Notes under the pieces: generated by a model
What the model saw: the letters and a program-made list of their open reading frames with translations, nothing else
The model's database searches: none
What the model was told of the DNA's origin: nothing
In this document: piece by piece, positions 1-12,442 of the stretch
How the letters are laid out: the number at the start of each line of letters is the position of its first letter
Numbering within the stretch: position 1 is the first letter of the stretch
Position numbers and translations under genes: made by a program
Assembly: GCA_030159075.1 (NCBI GenBank)
Contig: BROG01000961.1
Location: 124,001 to 188,000, forward strand
Direction: 5' to 3'
DNA length: 64,000 nt
From: Atrina japonica
Taxonomy: Eukaryota > Mollusca > Bivalvia > Pterioida > Pinnidae

Positions 1-2180
<2,180 letters not shown>

Positions 2181-2185
2181 ATTGA

Positions 2186-2370
2186 TTTTCCTATGAGCTG
2201 ATTTTGTGAAAAAAAATTGGCAATTTACTAGCGAAAAGCCGGTGATCTCTACCCCGGGTATACCGCAAAATGGGTTTCTCCACCGCTAGTTAAAACTATC
2301 CACCTCCATAATATGACAGAATTGTTGAATGTGACGTAAACGCAACTGAAAATTCAAACTCAAATATTCT
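2186..2370 (+). repeat. Headless relic of SINE family 2
   Basis: The text 'gctgattttgtgaaaaa..ggcaatttact' followed by a '..ggtgatctctaccccgggtat' and 'ttgttgaatgtgacgtaaa' series matches the body and tail of the better copy at 8071-8366. The tRNA-like head is missing, so it is a 5'-truncated or decayed copy. Confidence 0.55.
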
Positions 2371-2555
2371 TAAATTTTTATAACATAAAACTACAACAAT
2401 AATAATTTGTGAATTAAACCCAAGTTTCACCAGATAAAGACAAGTTTTACCTGAATTTTCACGAATAGGAGAAAAACTTGGTTGAACCGAGGGAAATATT
2501 GATTTAACTGGAGTTAATTATATTATACTGATAGAGTTCATGAATATTTAACTCA

Positions 2556-2884
2556 CATACTGTATACAGGGCTTTTTTTTTCGCCCCGTGTTATTTTCGC
2601 CCTACTAAATTTGCAAAGAGTTTCGCCCCGTTTTAAATTCGCCCACAACTGCTACAATTCCAATAGTCAATATGATTTTATTTCGTTGCGAAGTTTTATT
2701 CAACAATTAATACTTGTGCATACATACTTTATGATTACATTAGAGTTTTTTAAATAATGTTGTACTTTGTTTAAAATATATGATTTACTCTCTCTGCAAT
2801 TATTGGAAAAGGATTACCGTTTTGAATTCACCTATTGAGGGCGAAAAGGGCAAAAATAAAACGGGTGCAAATATTTTTACTGTT
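2556..2884. repeat. Decayed MITE-like repeat with TTCGCCC motifs
   Basis: Begins with CATACTGTATACAGGG, close to the terminal sequence of the clear MITE at 13388-13623. It carries repeated 'TTCGCCC' words and ends near 'GGGCGAAAAGGGCAAAAATA', the reverse-complement theme. Terminal symmetry is weak, so it is an old or divergent relative. Confidence 0.4.
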
Positions 2885-3469
2885 CATAGAATTTAATGTC
2901 GCCATACGTACCTTAATGGTATGGTCCATTCTATTGTCTTAGACCAGTCGATTATAGCATGTAGTGTTCAAAGGGTTAATGTTTCAAAATAAAGAAGACA
3001 AAATACACTGCACTGTTTGTTTTGTTGAAACATTGGGCCATTCCAAATTTTTTTCTCTGTTTAGCGTTCACAGACGGGTTGTTTTGAGATCATGCAACAG
3101 AAAAAACCCACACAAACATCTAGGGGAAATTATGGAATATAGCCCTTAAAGGAAAGGTTACACGTGAAAATTTATTTTCATCAATGCGAAAACTATTATT
3201 TCATGGGTTATTTTTAAGTATGTGCCAAAGATATGGTTTTTATAAGTTTAATTTTGTTTTTTCTCTAGTCAACACACCAGGAAAATGCTTAAATTTACAT
3301 CTAATTGCATTTGTTCCCCCAAAACGTCTTGTGTTTTTCTGTTGTTTTGTGTTCTTTTCCTGATAGAAAGATAGATTTTCCTATTTTAGGTTGGATGCTC
3401 AACATATAAAACATGAAATGGCCTTACACAAAAATTCAACAATCTTCTGATGCACGTTGACAACAATTT

Positions 3470-3660
3470 TTAACGAGGGAGGAGAAAACTCGGTTACAAT
3501 GCACGTGGGAAGAGACGACCGACCTTTCACAAGTACCAAACTTTTCAACAAAATCAGCTAAGGTTCCAGTGGGACTCGAACTCGGGCTGATTAGAGATGG
3601 CAGACTGTACTTGTTTTAAAAAGGGCGATACCCTGACCACTCAGTCCCTTGAACCGTTAC
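3470..3660 (-). repeat. SINE family 2, decayed copy
   Basis: On the minus strand, a tRNA-like head ('gaccactcagtccc' on the plus strand is the A-box region, and 'gggactcgaactcg' is the B-box region) precedes the family body 'cagctaaggttccagtgggactcgaa..'. The match to the copies at 8071 and 31819 is partial but collinear. Confidence 0.55.
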
Positions 3661-4080
3661 ATAAATCTATAAACAGTAACAAAATGTAAATTTTGTACCG
3701 AGATGTCTCGGATGTTTCCTTAGTTTGTCCGGCTTCAAATTGTCCGAATGATTTCCATCGGATAAGGAGAAATTGCACAATTAACTTGGTTCGTTTTGTA
3801 AATCAATTATACAACTGAATTGTTGATTGCGAAATATTTATAATGTGCGTCATGAAATGCTTTTATTGATTGTAATTCAATATCAAAATCAGGGAAATTA
3901 TCGTGCCTAGATTCTAAAACTGGTAAATTTATTACCGATATTGTGATGTGCTTCATTGATATACAATAAGTATGTTTTAAGTTCGCAGGGGAATGACGTC
4001 GATCGCTTGCAATGGTCTAATTATAAAGCAAGCTGAAGGTTCCGGGTTAAAACCCCGTTACCGGGTAATCCCCAAAACTC

Positions 4081-4148
4081 TTAACCCTTTCAACCCTACA
4101 GACCACAATGGAACAGTCTAAACAATAGAAAAGGGTTGAAAGGGTTAA
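4081..4148. mobile_element. Ultrashort piggyBac-like MITE (60 bp) with TTAA ends
   Basis: TTAA is followed by CCCTTTCAACCCT. About 30 bp later the exact inverse AGGGTTGAAAGGG is followed by TTAA. TTAA duplication plus CCC termini are hallmarks of piggyBac superfamily elements. The body between the TTAAs is only 60 bp. A second copy, with the interior in the opposite orientation, is at 49764-49853. Confidence 0.65.
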
Positions 4149-4206
4149 AAGGTCGTGCACCGATATCCTCACAAAGCGCTTGATATACGCAGTCATATGC
4201 CTTTTG

Positions 4207-4323
4207 TAGTCCTATAATATATGCCTTCGTTGGTTCAAATTGTTTGGTTTCAACGATTTTTTTATCGAATGATGCCAAAACGTAGAAAGATTTGAACTAA
4301 CGAAGTCGTATATCATAGGACCA
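4207..4323. repeat. Snap-back hairpin, about 37-bp imperfect stem
   Basis: Bases 4207-4244 pair with 4287-4323 (for example TAGTCCTATAATATATGCC against the inverse of GTCGTATATCATAGGACCA), leaving a loop of about 42 nt. It could be a MITE remnant or a folded transcript; no gene is evident. Confidence 0.5.
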
Positions 4324-5119
4324 TAGGGTCTCTTTGCACAGGCACTTGTTTCTCTGCCTATCGGGGTAGAGAATTACGTACAATATGACCAACAACTACT
4401 AGTTTGCTCAAATGGCGGATGACCATCCTGGCGCGGAAAGAAAATTATATTGATTGGATAACTGCTTAGCACATTCGAATATCATTAGACTGAAGTCATT
4501 AAAATTGTTCTTACTGCTGTCACACATCATCTGTGGCGTAGTTCCATATACGCCGTCACGTCATGGCGTGCACGTTGCGGAGTTTAAAAGAATAATTGAC
4601 GCCGAAAAAAAAAATATATACAAAGAAGTAAAATAATTAAAACCTTGCAGATTAGAACACGATATTATATAATCCATAACTATTGTAACAATAATTTGGC
4701 CGTACATAGAATCAACCCTGACCGAAATCGGTTTTGTTTTATTTTCGTGAAATCAGCAAAAGCTGTCTTACTAATATGCGTTCTGAAGACACTGTGCCTA
4801 GGGCTAGTGATACAGAGACTACTCAGGGCTATGGAAACATCATCTGATGATAATAACATAACCACCATAGGAGCCCTCTATATACTTAAAAATGCATTGC
4901 GCCTAGCCGTCATAACTGTTAAATGCATAACATGCTTGAACCACTGCAGACAACGCAAACTACTTTGACCAGATACAAAGTGATATTCCATTTGCTATAT
5001 CTTGAGCCGATTAGCACCCGGTGTTTCTTTTGACCAATACAAGTTAGTAGATATTCCTGTATATAAAGGATTTTCCAACTATGAGATAATTAATTACATG
5101 TATATCACTTGTCAGAATC

Positions 5120-5310
5120 TTTTTACATCAGGAACATCAATGATCCGAGTATCCATGTTGTAGAATCAAGAACGGACTTGATAGAATGAGATGAGCGGAC
5201 TTGATAGGGTGAGAGTCTTTCTACACCAGACATCGATGATCCGAGTATCCATGTTGTAGAATCATGAACGGACTTGATACAGTGAGAGTACAATTTATAG
5301 TATACAAATG
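5120..5310. repeat. Two-copy tandem repeat, about 96-bp period
   Basis: The block 'catc(a/g)atgatccgagtatcc' with 'atgttgtagaatca(a/t)gaacgg' occurs at about 5135 and again at about 5231. Each block is preceded by a pyrimidine stretch and CATCAG/CACCAG. A third partial start of the unit abuts the candidate exon at 5381. Confidence 0.7.
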
Positions 5311-5380
5311 GACTTTGTGTTTCGATTATCCATGAGTACCTCTCCATTTTAACTTGATACAGCAAGTCTTTTTGCATCAG

Positions 5381-5641
5381 GAATATATCAGAAAAGACAC
5401 GAATAATACAAGTGCACAAATCAGGGACATTAGGACTATTTTCCATATCTTAGCGATGGATAGAAAACAGATGACCATGGGACAAAGGGATCGTATTGTA
5501 GATGTAGAACGCATACCAGTCGACTGGCACATATTTCCGCCCAAAACAAATATTAAGCGAGCCCCTACGTATGGAGAACTTTTACGTCAACAGACAGAAT
5601 TTTGCGTCTGTGTTTACTTTGATTTTAAATATATCACATAA
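5381..5641 (+). CDS. Possible terminal exon of an unrecognised gene (87 codons)
   Basis: Open frame of 86 residues after a good acceptor (CTTTTTGCATCAG), ending in TAA, with an AATAAA at 5680-5685 about 40 nt past the stop. The peptide is mixed and charged, with a stretch reading VERIPVDWHIFPPKTNIKR, which looks more protein-like than other frames nearby. I do not recognise the family and found no partner exon upstream. The acceptor lies in a repeated sequence block, so this may be coincidence. The frame has no early ATG; the first methionine is about 30 codons in. Confidence 0.25.
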   Translation, partial: EYIRKDTNNTSAQIRDIRTIFHILAMDRKQMTMGQRDRIVDVERIPVDWHIFPPKTNIKRAPTYGELLRQQTEFCVCVYFDFKYIT

Positions 5642-5816
5642 ATCTAGTGCTTTATTTATTCGCCTCTTTCGTCTCGGACAATAAATCATGCGTTACATAG
5701 TAGATACCTGCTGTATAATATTATAGTGCATTCCGAGTTCTGCCTTTGGTAACCGTTAGTAAAATTTCTTACCATTGTCACACCAATGGTACCAATGATT
5801 ACAGATCGCTTGTGGT

Positions 5817-6092
5817 GGCGGAAGTATTGTAAAATCCAAATAATCTAGCGAGTCTTGTGACCCTTTCTTGACCTGGACGAGTTTAAACTTTCGGTAATAA
5901 AGCATAACATTAAAATTCCATTACCAAATTACTAAAGTAATCGTTCCTACTTGTCACCATACATAAGAAAGTATTCAGTGAGAAATAAAACGTTTTCCCG
6001 TGCAGCTTGTCATAACCGAAAAGTGAGTAGAATATCCGTATGATAATCAAAAGGTTACTCCGCCCCGCCATCTTATGTGAATCGGACAATAT
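5817..6092 (+). repeat. Dispersed repeat D1, copy 1
   Basis: About 270 bp whose reverse complement recurs at 49389-49645. Shared blocks include CCTTTCTTGACCTGGACGAG, GTTCCTACTTGTCACCATACAT and GCAGCTTGTCATAACCGA. No coding potential or terminal repeat was recognised. It is directly followed by a tRNA-like stretch and a decayed SINE body. Confidence 0.65.
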
Positions 6093-6099
6093 CAGGATT

Positions 6100-6400
6100 C
6101 GATTCCCGGACCGTGTCATACCAAAGACTTTAAAATATGATAGTAACTTTCATTTCCAAGTGCTCAGCATACGAAGTGAAAGTCACGTGTCTTTAGGATG
6201 AGACTTGAAAGAGATGTCCCATGTCGGGGAAGGCGTAGAACGGAAGAAAACCCTCACTGCGTTGGCTCAAGTTCATAACAAAGGCCAAAATTTGTACACT
6301 TCACCTTAAGCTGGTGACTTCTCTATATTAGGAAAATATATTGTGTAACGAAACACCCCCCCCCCAAAAAAAAAACCAAACAAACAAACCAATCATTACC
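6100..6400 (+). repeat. SINE family 1, decayed copy
   Basis: The order 'gattcgattcccgg' (B-box-like), '..aaccctcactgcgttggctcaa', 'cttcacc..ctggtgac.tctc' and an A-rich end follows the family-1 copy at 12906-13166, with heavy divergence. Confidence 0.45.
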
Positions 6401-7975
6401 AAAACAACTCTTCTGTGGACAGACTAGTGCTCTGTTAATGATTGAAACATTTCATGACTTCATTCAAAATGGCTAACACAATGAATTTTCCGCTCACAAG
6501 TAACATTTGCGACGGTGTGCCATGCTAATAAGGAATGCCGACTCCTTCCGGACACCTGGTCCCATCCCACTTGGGATTCGTAATTTTTCTTCATGGTGAG
6601 ACTGTTTTTGTATTCAATTTGCCGTATTCCAATGAACTTGAAATTTCGAATCTTTTATTTTACTCTCCAGTAAAAGGTGATCTCTGAAAGTTAAAGAAAT
6701 ACACCATATAGGGATAACGCTTGCATCCCGCACAGTTAAAAGTTGTCTAGTTGATATTTTACACCGCCAGACTTCCCAACATTGATCAACAAATTTAGCC
6801 GTTCTGAGTACAAGTCATGCGTCATCAAATAGAACCAATGCTTATTAATTTTACCAATGATAAATTTGCAATGGTAGCAATTGAAGTAACCCGAACGCAT
6901 CCATATTTGTTATGTAGGTTTGTTTTACGCAAATAATCTGTACCGGAAGTCAGGTCGAACCTAAGCGTGTAAAGAGTTGTTTGTACTAACGTTATTGCTA
7001 TCACTTTGTAAATTGTATGTCGTTGACTTAATATTATGATGTATATTGCAGGTAAATTGGTATAAAATTATTTTTATGTGATAGATGTCTTTTAATCAAT
7101 TCAAAGACAACGTTTTGCTTCATGTTTAGATGCTAGGAATTGTGATTATTTTTCAGCAGAATATTTAGTTTTGATTTCTGAATACGAATTTTATTTTTGT
7201 ATAAAAAATATTCCTAAATGTATTTTTACTTAATTAGATTCTGATTCTAATGTAAAAATTATGTTCCAAATATTTATGCGTTTCTGTAGTATCACGCACT
7301 AGATGGAGGTTTCTCTGTGCCATGCCGTAATGCAGGTAGTGTGGTAAATCTACTTTCGATTTTTGCGTTCACCATTCATGAGTTGCAAGTCCACGGTCCA
7401 AAGTTATCAAAGTTACTCAATGCTCAAGCTAAACTTTTAATTTAGTATTTAAAACTTGACTATACAGTCAGTTGTGAAATCCTAAATATGATCGAATAGG
7501 TAACACAATATAGCCTACTTTTTCATCATTCATATAAAAAATAATTTGGTCTCATTTCGATTTTTTTCTGTAATATATGACTAAATAACTTGAGTACGGT
7601 AACCAAAATCTAAGTACATTGTACGTACGGATACAATATCCTTAGTTAATATTTCTGAAATTTTCTTCCAATGAGCAATGGTCTTCATCATTATTTACAA
7701 TTATATGCCATCGATATACAAACATGTGATTGTCCAGTTGACGTGTTTTACCTTAAAATTATAAAAAGTTACTTGAGCTTGAGTTGACTCCGGATTCAGT
7801 ATTTCCAAATTTTAGGCGGTCCCTTGAACACCGCCTCATCCAAGTTTTACTGTGTATTCAGATGGTATTTAGTCATCTGTGGACAGACTTTAACATCGTT
7901 ACTCTGTGTTGTATACAAAAACATAGATACCGTGTTATTTGTGAGAGAAGCCATAAATACTGCAAACAAAGTGGT
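6401..7975. other. Intergenic, no gene recognised
   Basis: AT-rich, no convincing exon. Bases 6535-6655 hold a copy of dispersed repeat D2 ('ccggacacctggtcccatcc' and 'cttggga ttcg' blocks), also present at 18066-18180 and, inverted, at 38282-38360. Confidence 0.4.
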
Positions 7976-7980
7976 CCTTA

Positions 7981-8050
7981 GACAAACACATATGTCAGAA
8001 AATCCTAAGGTGGCATCAGGTGGCATGGGGGAGTTAGTATTCCGTGTCGA
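7981..8050 (-). repeat. Reverse-transcriptase repeat tail, short decayed fragment
   Basis: Minus-strand match to the 3' tail of the window's dominant retroelement (GGCATCAGGTGGCATGGGGG block). Short and eroded. Confidence 0.4.
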
Positions 8051-8070
8051 GTCTACATCCAAAACAATTG

Positions 8071-8366
8071 GGTCTCCGTGGTCGAGTGGTTAGATCATCG
8101 CGCTTTGAACCATAAAGTCTCTCACATCTGGTCAGCGCAGATTCGATTCCCGCTGGAACCTAAGCTGATTTTTGTGAGAAAGTTTGCCAGTTTACTTGCG
8201 GAAGGTCGGTGGTCTCTTCCCGGGTATAATTATAACCGGGTTTTTCTCCTCCACCATTAAAAAACTGGCCGCCACCGTATAACTGAAAAATTGTTGAGTG
8301 TGGCGTAAAACACAATTCAAAATCCAAAAATTCAAAAATCCAAAAATCCAAAAATTCAAAACAAAA
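8071..8366 (+). mobile_element. SINE family 2, best copy
   Basis: The tRNA-like head starts GTCTCCGTGGTCGAGTGGTT (A box) with a B box GATTCGATTCCCGC. A body follows: 'ggtggtctcttcccgggtat', then 'ctggccgccaccgtata', then 'ttgttgagtgtggcgtaaaac'. It ends in an (AATCCAAA)-like tail. The head resembles a tRNA with a type II A box (Ser/Leu-like). Pol III transcription is inferred from the boxes. Family members also lie near 2186, 3470, 8582, 9812, 18183, 24790 and 31819. Confidence 0.8.
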
Positions 8367-8473
8367 TTAGAATAAAAAAAAAGAACATCTTTTAGTGACA
8401 ATTAGAATATATTAGTCATAGGCGTCGGAAGCAAATTGAAAGTAAACCAACTTAAAACACAACACGCCAGAAG

Positions 8474-8575
8474 TGGGGGGGGGGGGCTAAACCAACTGCC
8501 AAAAACGTCTTGGGGGCTAAGCCCCCAATTTTCAACACCTTGATCTTTGCAAAAAAGTGGTGGGGGGGGGGGGGC
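8474..8575. repeat. Two G-runs flanking a GGGGGCTAAGCCCCC stem
   Basis: Runs of 10 or more G at about 8476-8487 and 8561-8574, each followed by GCTA, enclose a perfect small inverted repeat TTGGGGGCTAAGCCCCCAA (about 8509-8527). Confidence 0.8.
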
Positions 8576-8581
8576 TATGTT

Positions 8582-8806
8582 TGAATCTTGAATGTTGTTA
8601 TATGCCGCGCTAAACTTTTTCAGTCATATGGTGGCGACCAGTTTTTACTGCTGGAAGAAAGAAAGTGTTACAGTGTACATGATAAGAGAATGTCGGCCTT
8701 CTGAAAGTAAACTGGATTTCTTTTTTCAAAATCATCTTAGGTTTCAATGGGAATCGAACTGGCGCTGACTAAAAGTAAAATTGAAGAAGTACCACCTGGC
8801 CCCATA
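8582..8806 (-). repeat. SINE family 2, decayed minus-strand copy
   Basis: Inverse of the family-2 body ('catatggtggcgaccagtttttactg', 'gaatgtcggccttc', 'aggtttcaatgggaatcgaac') with head remnants near 8790. Confidence 0.6.
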
Positions 8807-8807
8807 A

Positions 8808-8985
8808 GTGTGTGGACTCACGGCGGGTGTGACCGGTCGACAGGGGATGCTTACTCCTCCATGGCACCTGATCCCATCTCTTGATTTCCAGAGATCCGTG
8901 TTTGTTCATTTTTACCAGATTTATATCTTTATCCTGGACATCATAAAGATTTATACTTTGGTATCTGAGACTTTTTATATTATAA
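8808..8985 (+). mobile_element. Reverse-transcriptase repeat, 5'-truncated 3' tail
   Basis: One of about two dozen copies sharing 'ggcgggtgtgaccggtcgac', 'ggggatgcttactcctccat', 'ggcacctgatccca' and 'tactttggtatctgaga', and ending near TTTTTATATT. Copies differ in 5' extent but share this 3' end, the hallmark of target-primed retroelement insertion. Longer copies (28042, 30147, 38822) show that a reverse transcriptase lies upstream. Confidence 0.85.
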
Positions 8986-9389
8986 CAACTCAGCATTACA
9001 GGTAGTGAAACATAGTAACTAAACACGGTCATTATAATTATCTATCGGAATACAAATGGCGAGTATTGCATTTGATATAAAGTGTTCTGTGGCCTGGACA
9101 GATATGAGATCGTTACTTAACCCCGCCCTTAAAAGTACAAAGATGTAGTTTGAACATTGAATATACGTTATACAGCAGGATGACAAATGTAGGTATTTTT
9201 TAGTTTTCTCTATATATTTCATATAAAAGCACATTTCTGAAATAACTTTTAGAAAAGTTGGTCATTTTCTATTCATCTTTAATACAATTTTCACTATTCA
9301 AAAATGTATCTGTATTGTTATGAAAATCGGCTGATTCGTTTCATAATACTGTAAAGTTTAGTAGAATACAGTAATAATATCACTCGTCA

Positions 9390-9731
9390 CTCGCCTGCAA
9401 ATTCTACGGTCGGTATAATGACCTTGTTTGCAATTACCGTACTGTGTTTCACTCAATGAAATGTTGAGTTACCTGTTCGGTAGCGGTTGTTGAGTCGTCT
9501 GTACTAATTACGACGAGGAAGTGTTCCTCATTTATTTCATTTGAATTTGACTGTGGACTCACAGCGGGTGTGACTGCTCAACAAGGGATGCTTACTCCTC
9601 CATTACATCTGATCTCACCTCTGGATTTCCCGAGGACAATGTTTGTCCAATATTCACCAGATTTGTATATTGTATCTTGGCTTGGACATCATGAATTTTT
9701 ATACTTTGGTATCTGTGATTTGTATATTTAT
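9390..9731 (+). mobile_element. Reverse-transcriptase repeat, longer 3' fragment
   Basis: Starts at the coding end ('ttctacggtcggtataatgac') and runs through the conserved tail to '..tactttggtatctgtga'. It is diverged (TGACTGCTCAACAAGGGATG instead of the usual tail wording), so an older copy. Confidence 0.8.
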
Positions 9732-9811
9732 AAATTGGGAGTTGTGACATAAATAAAAAAAATTAAACTAGATAATTTGAGTTTTAGAAATACTGACAGT
9801 ATATCAATAGT

Positions 9812-9885
9812 TTCCCTTTATACGGTGGCGACTTATTCTTATTTGTGAGGAGAAGACCCAATTACAATGCGCCCGAAGAAGCACC
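9812..9885 (-). repeat. SINE family 2 fragment
   Basis: Inverse of the family body ('tacggtggcgactta', 'gaggagaagacccaattacaatg'). Confidence 0.4.
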
Positions 9886-10021
9886 TGGGCCTGTAACCAT
9901 AAAATTTAAGAATTTACTTCAGTCTGAGTATATTCTCAAATTGGCCTGCTTAGCCAACTGATTTCGCGATTAGTCAGATTCGAGCAAATTATTTAGACTG
10001 AATTTCACCATGCCAGGCCCA
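9886..10021. repeat. Short inverted-terminal-repeat element (GGGCCTG ends)
   Basis: GGGCCTG at about 9887 is mirrored by CAGGCCC at about 10014-10020. Just inside, 'accataaaattt' is matched by the inverse of 'gaatttcaccat'. About 135 bp; a MITE is the likeliest reading. Confidence 0.4.
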
Positions 10022-10224
10022 TCATTTCATAGTTACAATGGCAGATTTCCATAAAAAAAATCAATAACCTTCCAATGAAATTTTAAGCTTCACTAACCAG
10101 CATTGGGATACATTGGGTTTAACACGCGATGCTCTTACCACTGCTTCTCGGTGGTCAAGGGTCTGACAGATATTACTGAACAAAGTTCAACGAACAAAGA
10201 AACCTTTAATGTATTTGAAGATCT

Positions 10225-11382
10225 TTACTTATCTATCTTATTAAAAAGTATTTGTCGCTGCATATTAAATATTCTTCTTGCTTCATTATAAATTTTATAA
10301 TCCAATTTTAAGGCTTCTTGTATGGTATAATCGTCTCTAAGTGACTGAAGTTCGTCAGCTACGATGTCTTCTTCATAAATTATTCTATTGCGATCATTTT
10401 CATTGTAAGCACGATTAGATTCAATCGAGTCACTCACTACATTTGAAACGATCCTTGGCGAGTTACACTTTTTAAAAGGATAATTGAAAACATTTTCAAA
10501 GGTACTGAACGAGTCTTCAACATTGCTTGTAATTCCAATGGCGGCAAACCAGTTTTGTAAATTACCACTAATGAAGTCTGTGATATAGGTTTTTTCTGTT
10601 GTGTTAAAAGTTTTGTATAATAAATGATGCTTAAATAAACATGGCATTCGTTTCCAAAGAGTATCATGACGTAGTGCAGTTATTTCAGGCGAATAAGAAT
10701 TGCTCTCTTCCAAACATAACGATGGAAACAAAAGGAAATGGCTATGTATAAGACCTGCGTATTCCAAAATCCAGTGACGTAATGATTTTGGTATAATATC
10801 AACTGGGGGACATATGTCACTTCCGGTTACCGAAAGACAGTATTCATAATGTGAAACCAAAGCATCAAACGGATCCCTAAACATCGAAAAATAAGAACAA
10901 CTTTTGTTAATTTTTTCACACATTCCAAAGGAGAATTGACCCCGATGAATCTGAATTTTGTTTTGATAAGTTGTAACATCAGAATTTCCACTATCCCAAA
11001 GGATTCTATTTTTACTATTCATCAATGGTGACATTGCAACATTCAAAGTGTATGATATGTTGTTCAAACAGTTGATCACGTGTTTTCCCGCTGTTCGTGG
11101 ATGGTGGATGAACACGAGACTTGGCTGGTCGTCTTCACTTCCTTGAACTACCACGTCATTCAGAGCCTGTCCACGAAGTAGAACGTTTGGCACAGTGTTA
11201 GATTTAGGAAGCCAGGGCAGTTTCTCTGAAATGAATAATTCTATGTTTCTTTCCTGTTTCCGTTTATTATCCTGAATACGTTGTTGAACAGTCTGTAATT
11301 TTCTTAGAACAATGTTGATTCTGTCATCCCTCGAGGCATCACTGAAATTAAAAAGAAGTTGAAGTAAACGCCGCAAAAACAT
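10225..11382 (-). CDS. Sulfotransferase family protein (probable terminal exon)
   Basis: A 385-residue uninterrupted frame, ATG at 11382, TAA at 10225. By family knowledge it would transfer sulfate from PAPS to a glycan or similar acceptor in the Golgi lumen. Seen: a 5'-phosphosulfate-binding loop VFIHHPRTAGKHVINCL (residues 90-106); a 3'-phosphate-binding motif FRDPFDALVSHYEYC (168-182); a later LQNWFAAIGIT stretch (275-285) of the kind seen in HS2ST- and Gal3ST-like enzymes; and NXS/T sequons at 108 and 260. Residues 1-70 look like a charged stem without a membrane anchor. Upstream of the ATG the frame stays open to acceptor-like sites (TTTTTAAAAG at 11441, TTTCAG just inside it, CAAACAG nearer), so this is probably the last exon, with the anchor encoded elsewhere (see 26924-27033). 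Exact subfamily and acceptor are not assignable by eye. Confidence 0.88.
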   Translation of the reverse strand: MFLRRLLQLLFNFSDASRDDRINIVLRKLQTVQQRIQDNKRKQERNIELFISEKLPWLPKSNTVPNVLLRGQALNDVVVQGSEDDQPSLVFIHHPRTAGKHVINCLNNISYTLNVAMSPLMNSKNRILWDSGNSDVTTYQNKIQIHRGQFSFGMCEKINKSCSYFSMFRDPFDALVSHYEYCLSVTGSDICPPVDIIPKSLRHWILEYAGLIHSHFLLFPSLCLEESNSYSPEITALRHDTLWKRMPCLFKHHLLYKTFNTTEKTYITDFISGNLQNWFAAIGITSNVEDSFSTFENVFNYPFKKCNSPRIVSNVVSDSIESNRAYNENDRNRIIYEEDIVADELQSLRDDYTIQEALKLDYKIYNEARRIFNMQRQILFNKIDK

Positions 11383-11440
11383 TACACAAGGTGGATATGT
11401 AGCTGTTTGAAACCTTATAATTGTATAATTGTGCTGAAAT

Positions 11441-12440
11441 CTTTTAAAAACAATTTAAAAGAAGAATAATGATATACGCTGCAATGGCGGACCGAAATAA
11501 ATTTAAATGGATAAGACGTTCTCATTCACCACTGTTCAAACTTTGACGGTCAATCAAATGGCTTTATATAGCATCGACGTTTTCCGGTTATCAATACTGT
11601 ATTTCTGCCGTCTATTTTTCACGCTTAGATGAGATGGCGAGTTAAAAATGGAAGCAAAATTTTCAAGCTAAAAAATTAAACTACTAACGAGTTTCGACAT
11701 TTTAACTCTTCGAAAACGTCCTCAAGGATTCAGTATGTCATGCGAGGCGATTTCATATCTGTTTAAGATTGAAAATGAAATTAAAGAAAAGTATCATAAT
11801 TATGGCTTAATTGGAAATTTATTTGGTACAGTCAAATGATAATTTAAAATTAGCCAGATATAAATGCAATCAATCAATGTTAATCTTTTTTCCGAGAGGA
11901 TCTGTTGTTTTATAGATATGATAGATACACTATGAGAGGAATGTTTGTTTAATTACGTCATACTTGGTAAGTTACGGGCTGCACGTGTTGGTTCACATCA
12001 CACAAAAACAAATGAACATTAATCTTACAACATGTTATCATATTCGCGACCTACCGGCCTTTTTATTACGACAAACACTTTAAAACAGGCAAAAATAAAG
12101 AGTTCAGGTGAATATATGTATATGTATCACCTTAAGCTTCTGCACTTTAATGTCACGGAAATGTGATAAGTATTCTATCTACGTTAACGGATTAAAAACT
12201 CATTGTAAAACTTTCATGATAGATATTGATTGCATCGTGAAATAGAAAGTTATGTATATTTCTCTATAAGTAGGGCATGATAAAGAAAAAAGTAAGTGCT
12301 TTCAATCAACGCAAAATTAAAGAGAAACGTTTAATAGGACCTCAAATCACCAAATTTTCCACGTGCTTAGGCTAACTTAGACAACTTAGGCTACTGACTA
12401 CTCACATAAATATTCATTGGGTCAAGTTCATGATTTTACA
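11441..12440. other. Upstream of the sulfotransferase exon; no feature recognised
   Basis: Nothing coding was recognised. A pyrimidine-rich tract on the minus strand just above 11441 fits a splice acceptor. Confidence 0.4.
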
Positions 12441-12442
12441 TC

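Noticed and set aside
8808..9005. Frequent ORFs reading GMLTPPWHLIP or APDPTSGFPEVRVCP
   Set aside because: They are the 3' tail of the retroelement read in frame by chance or as an eroded C-terminus; no copy is intact, so they are listed as repeats rather than genes.
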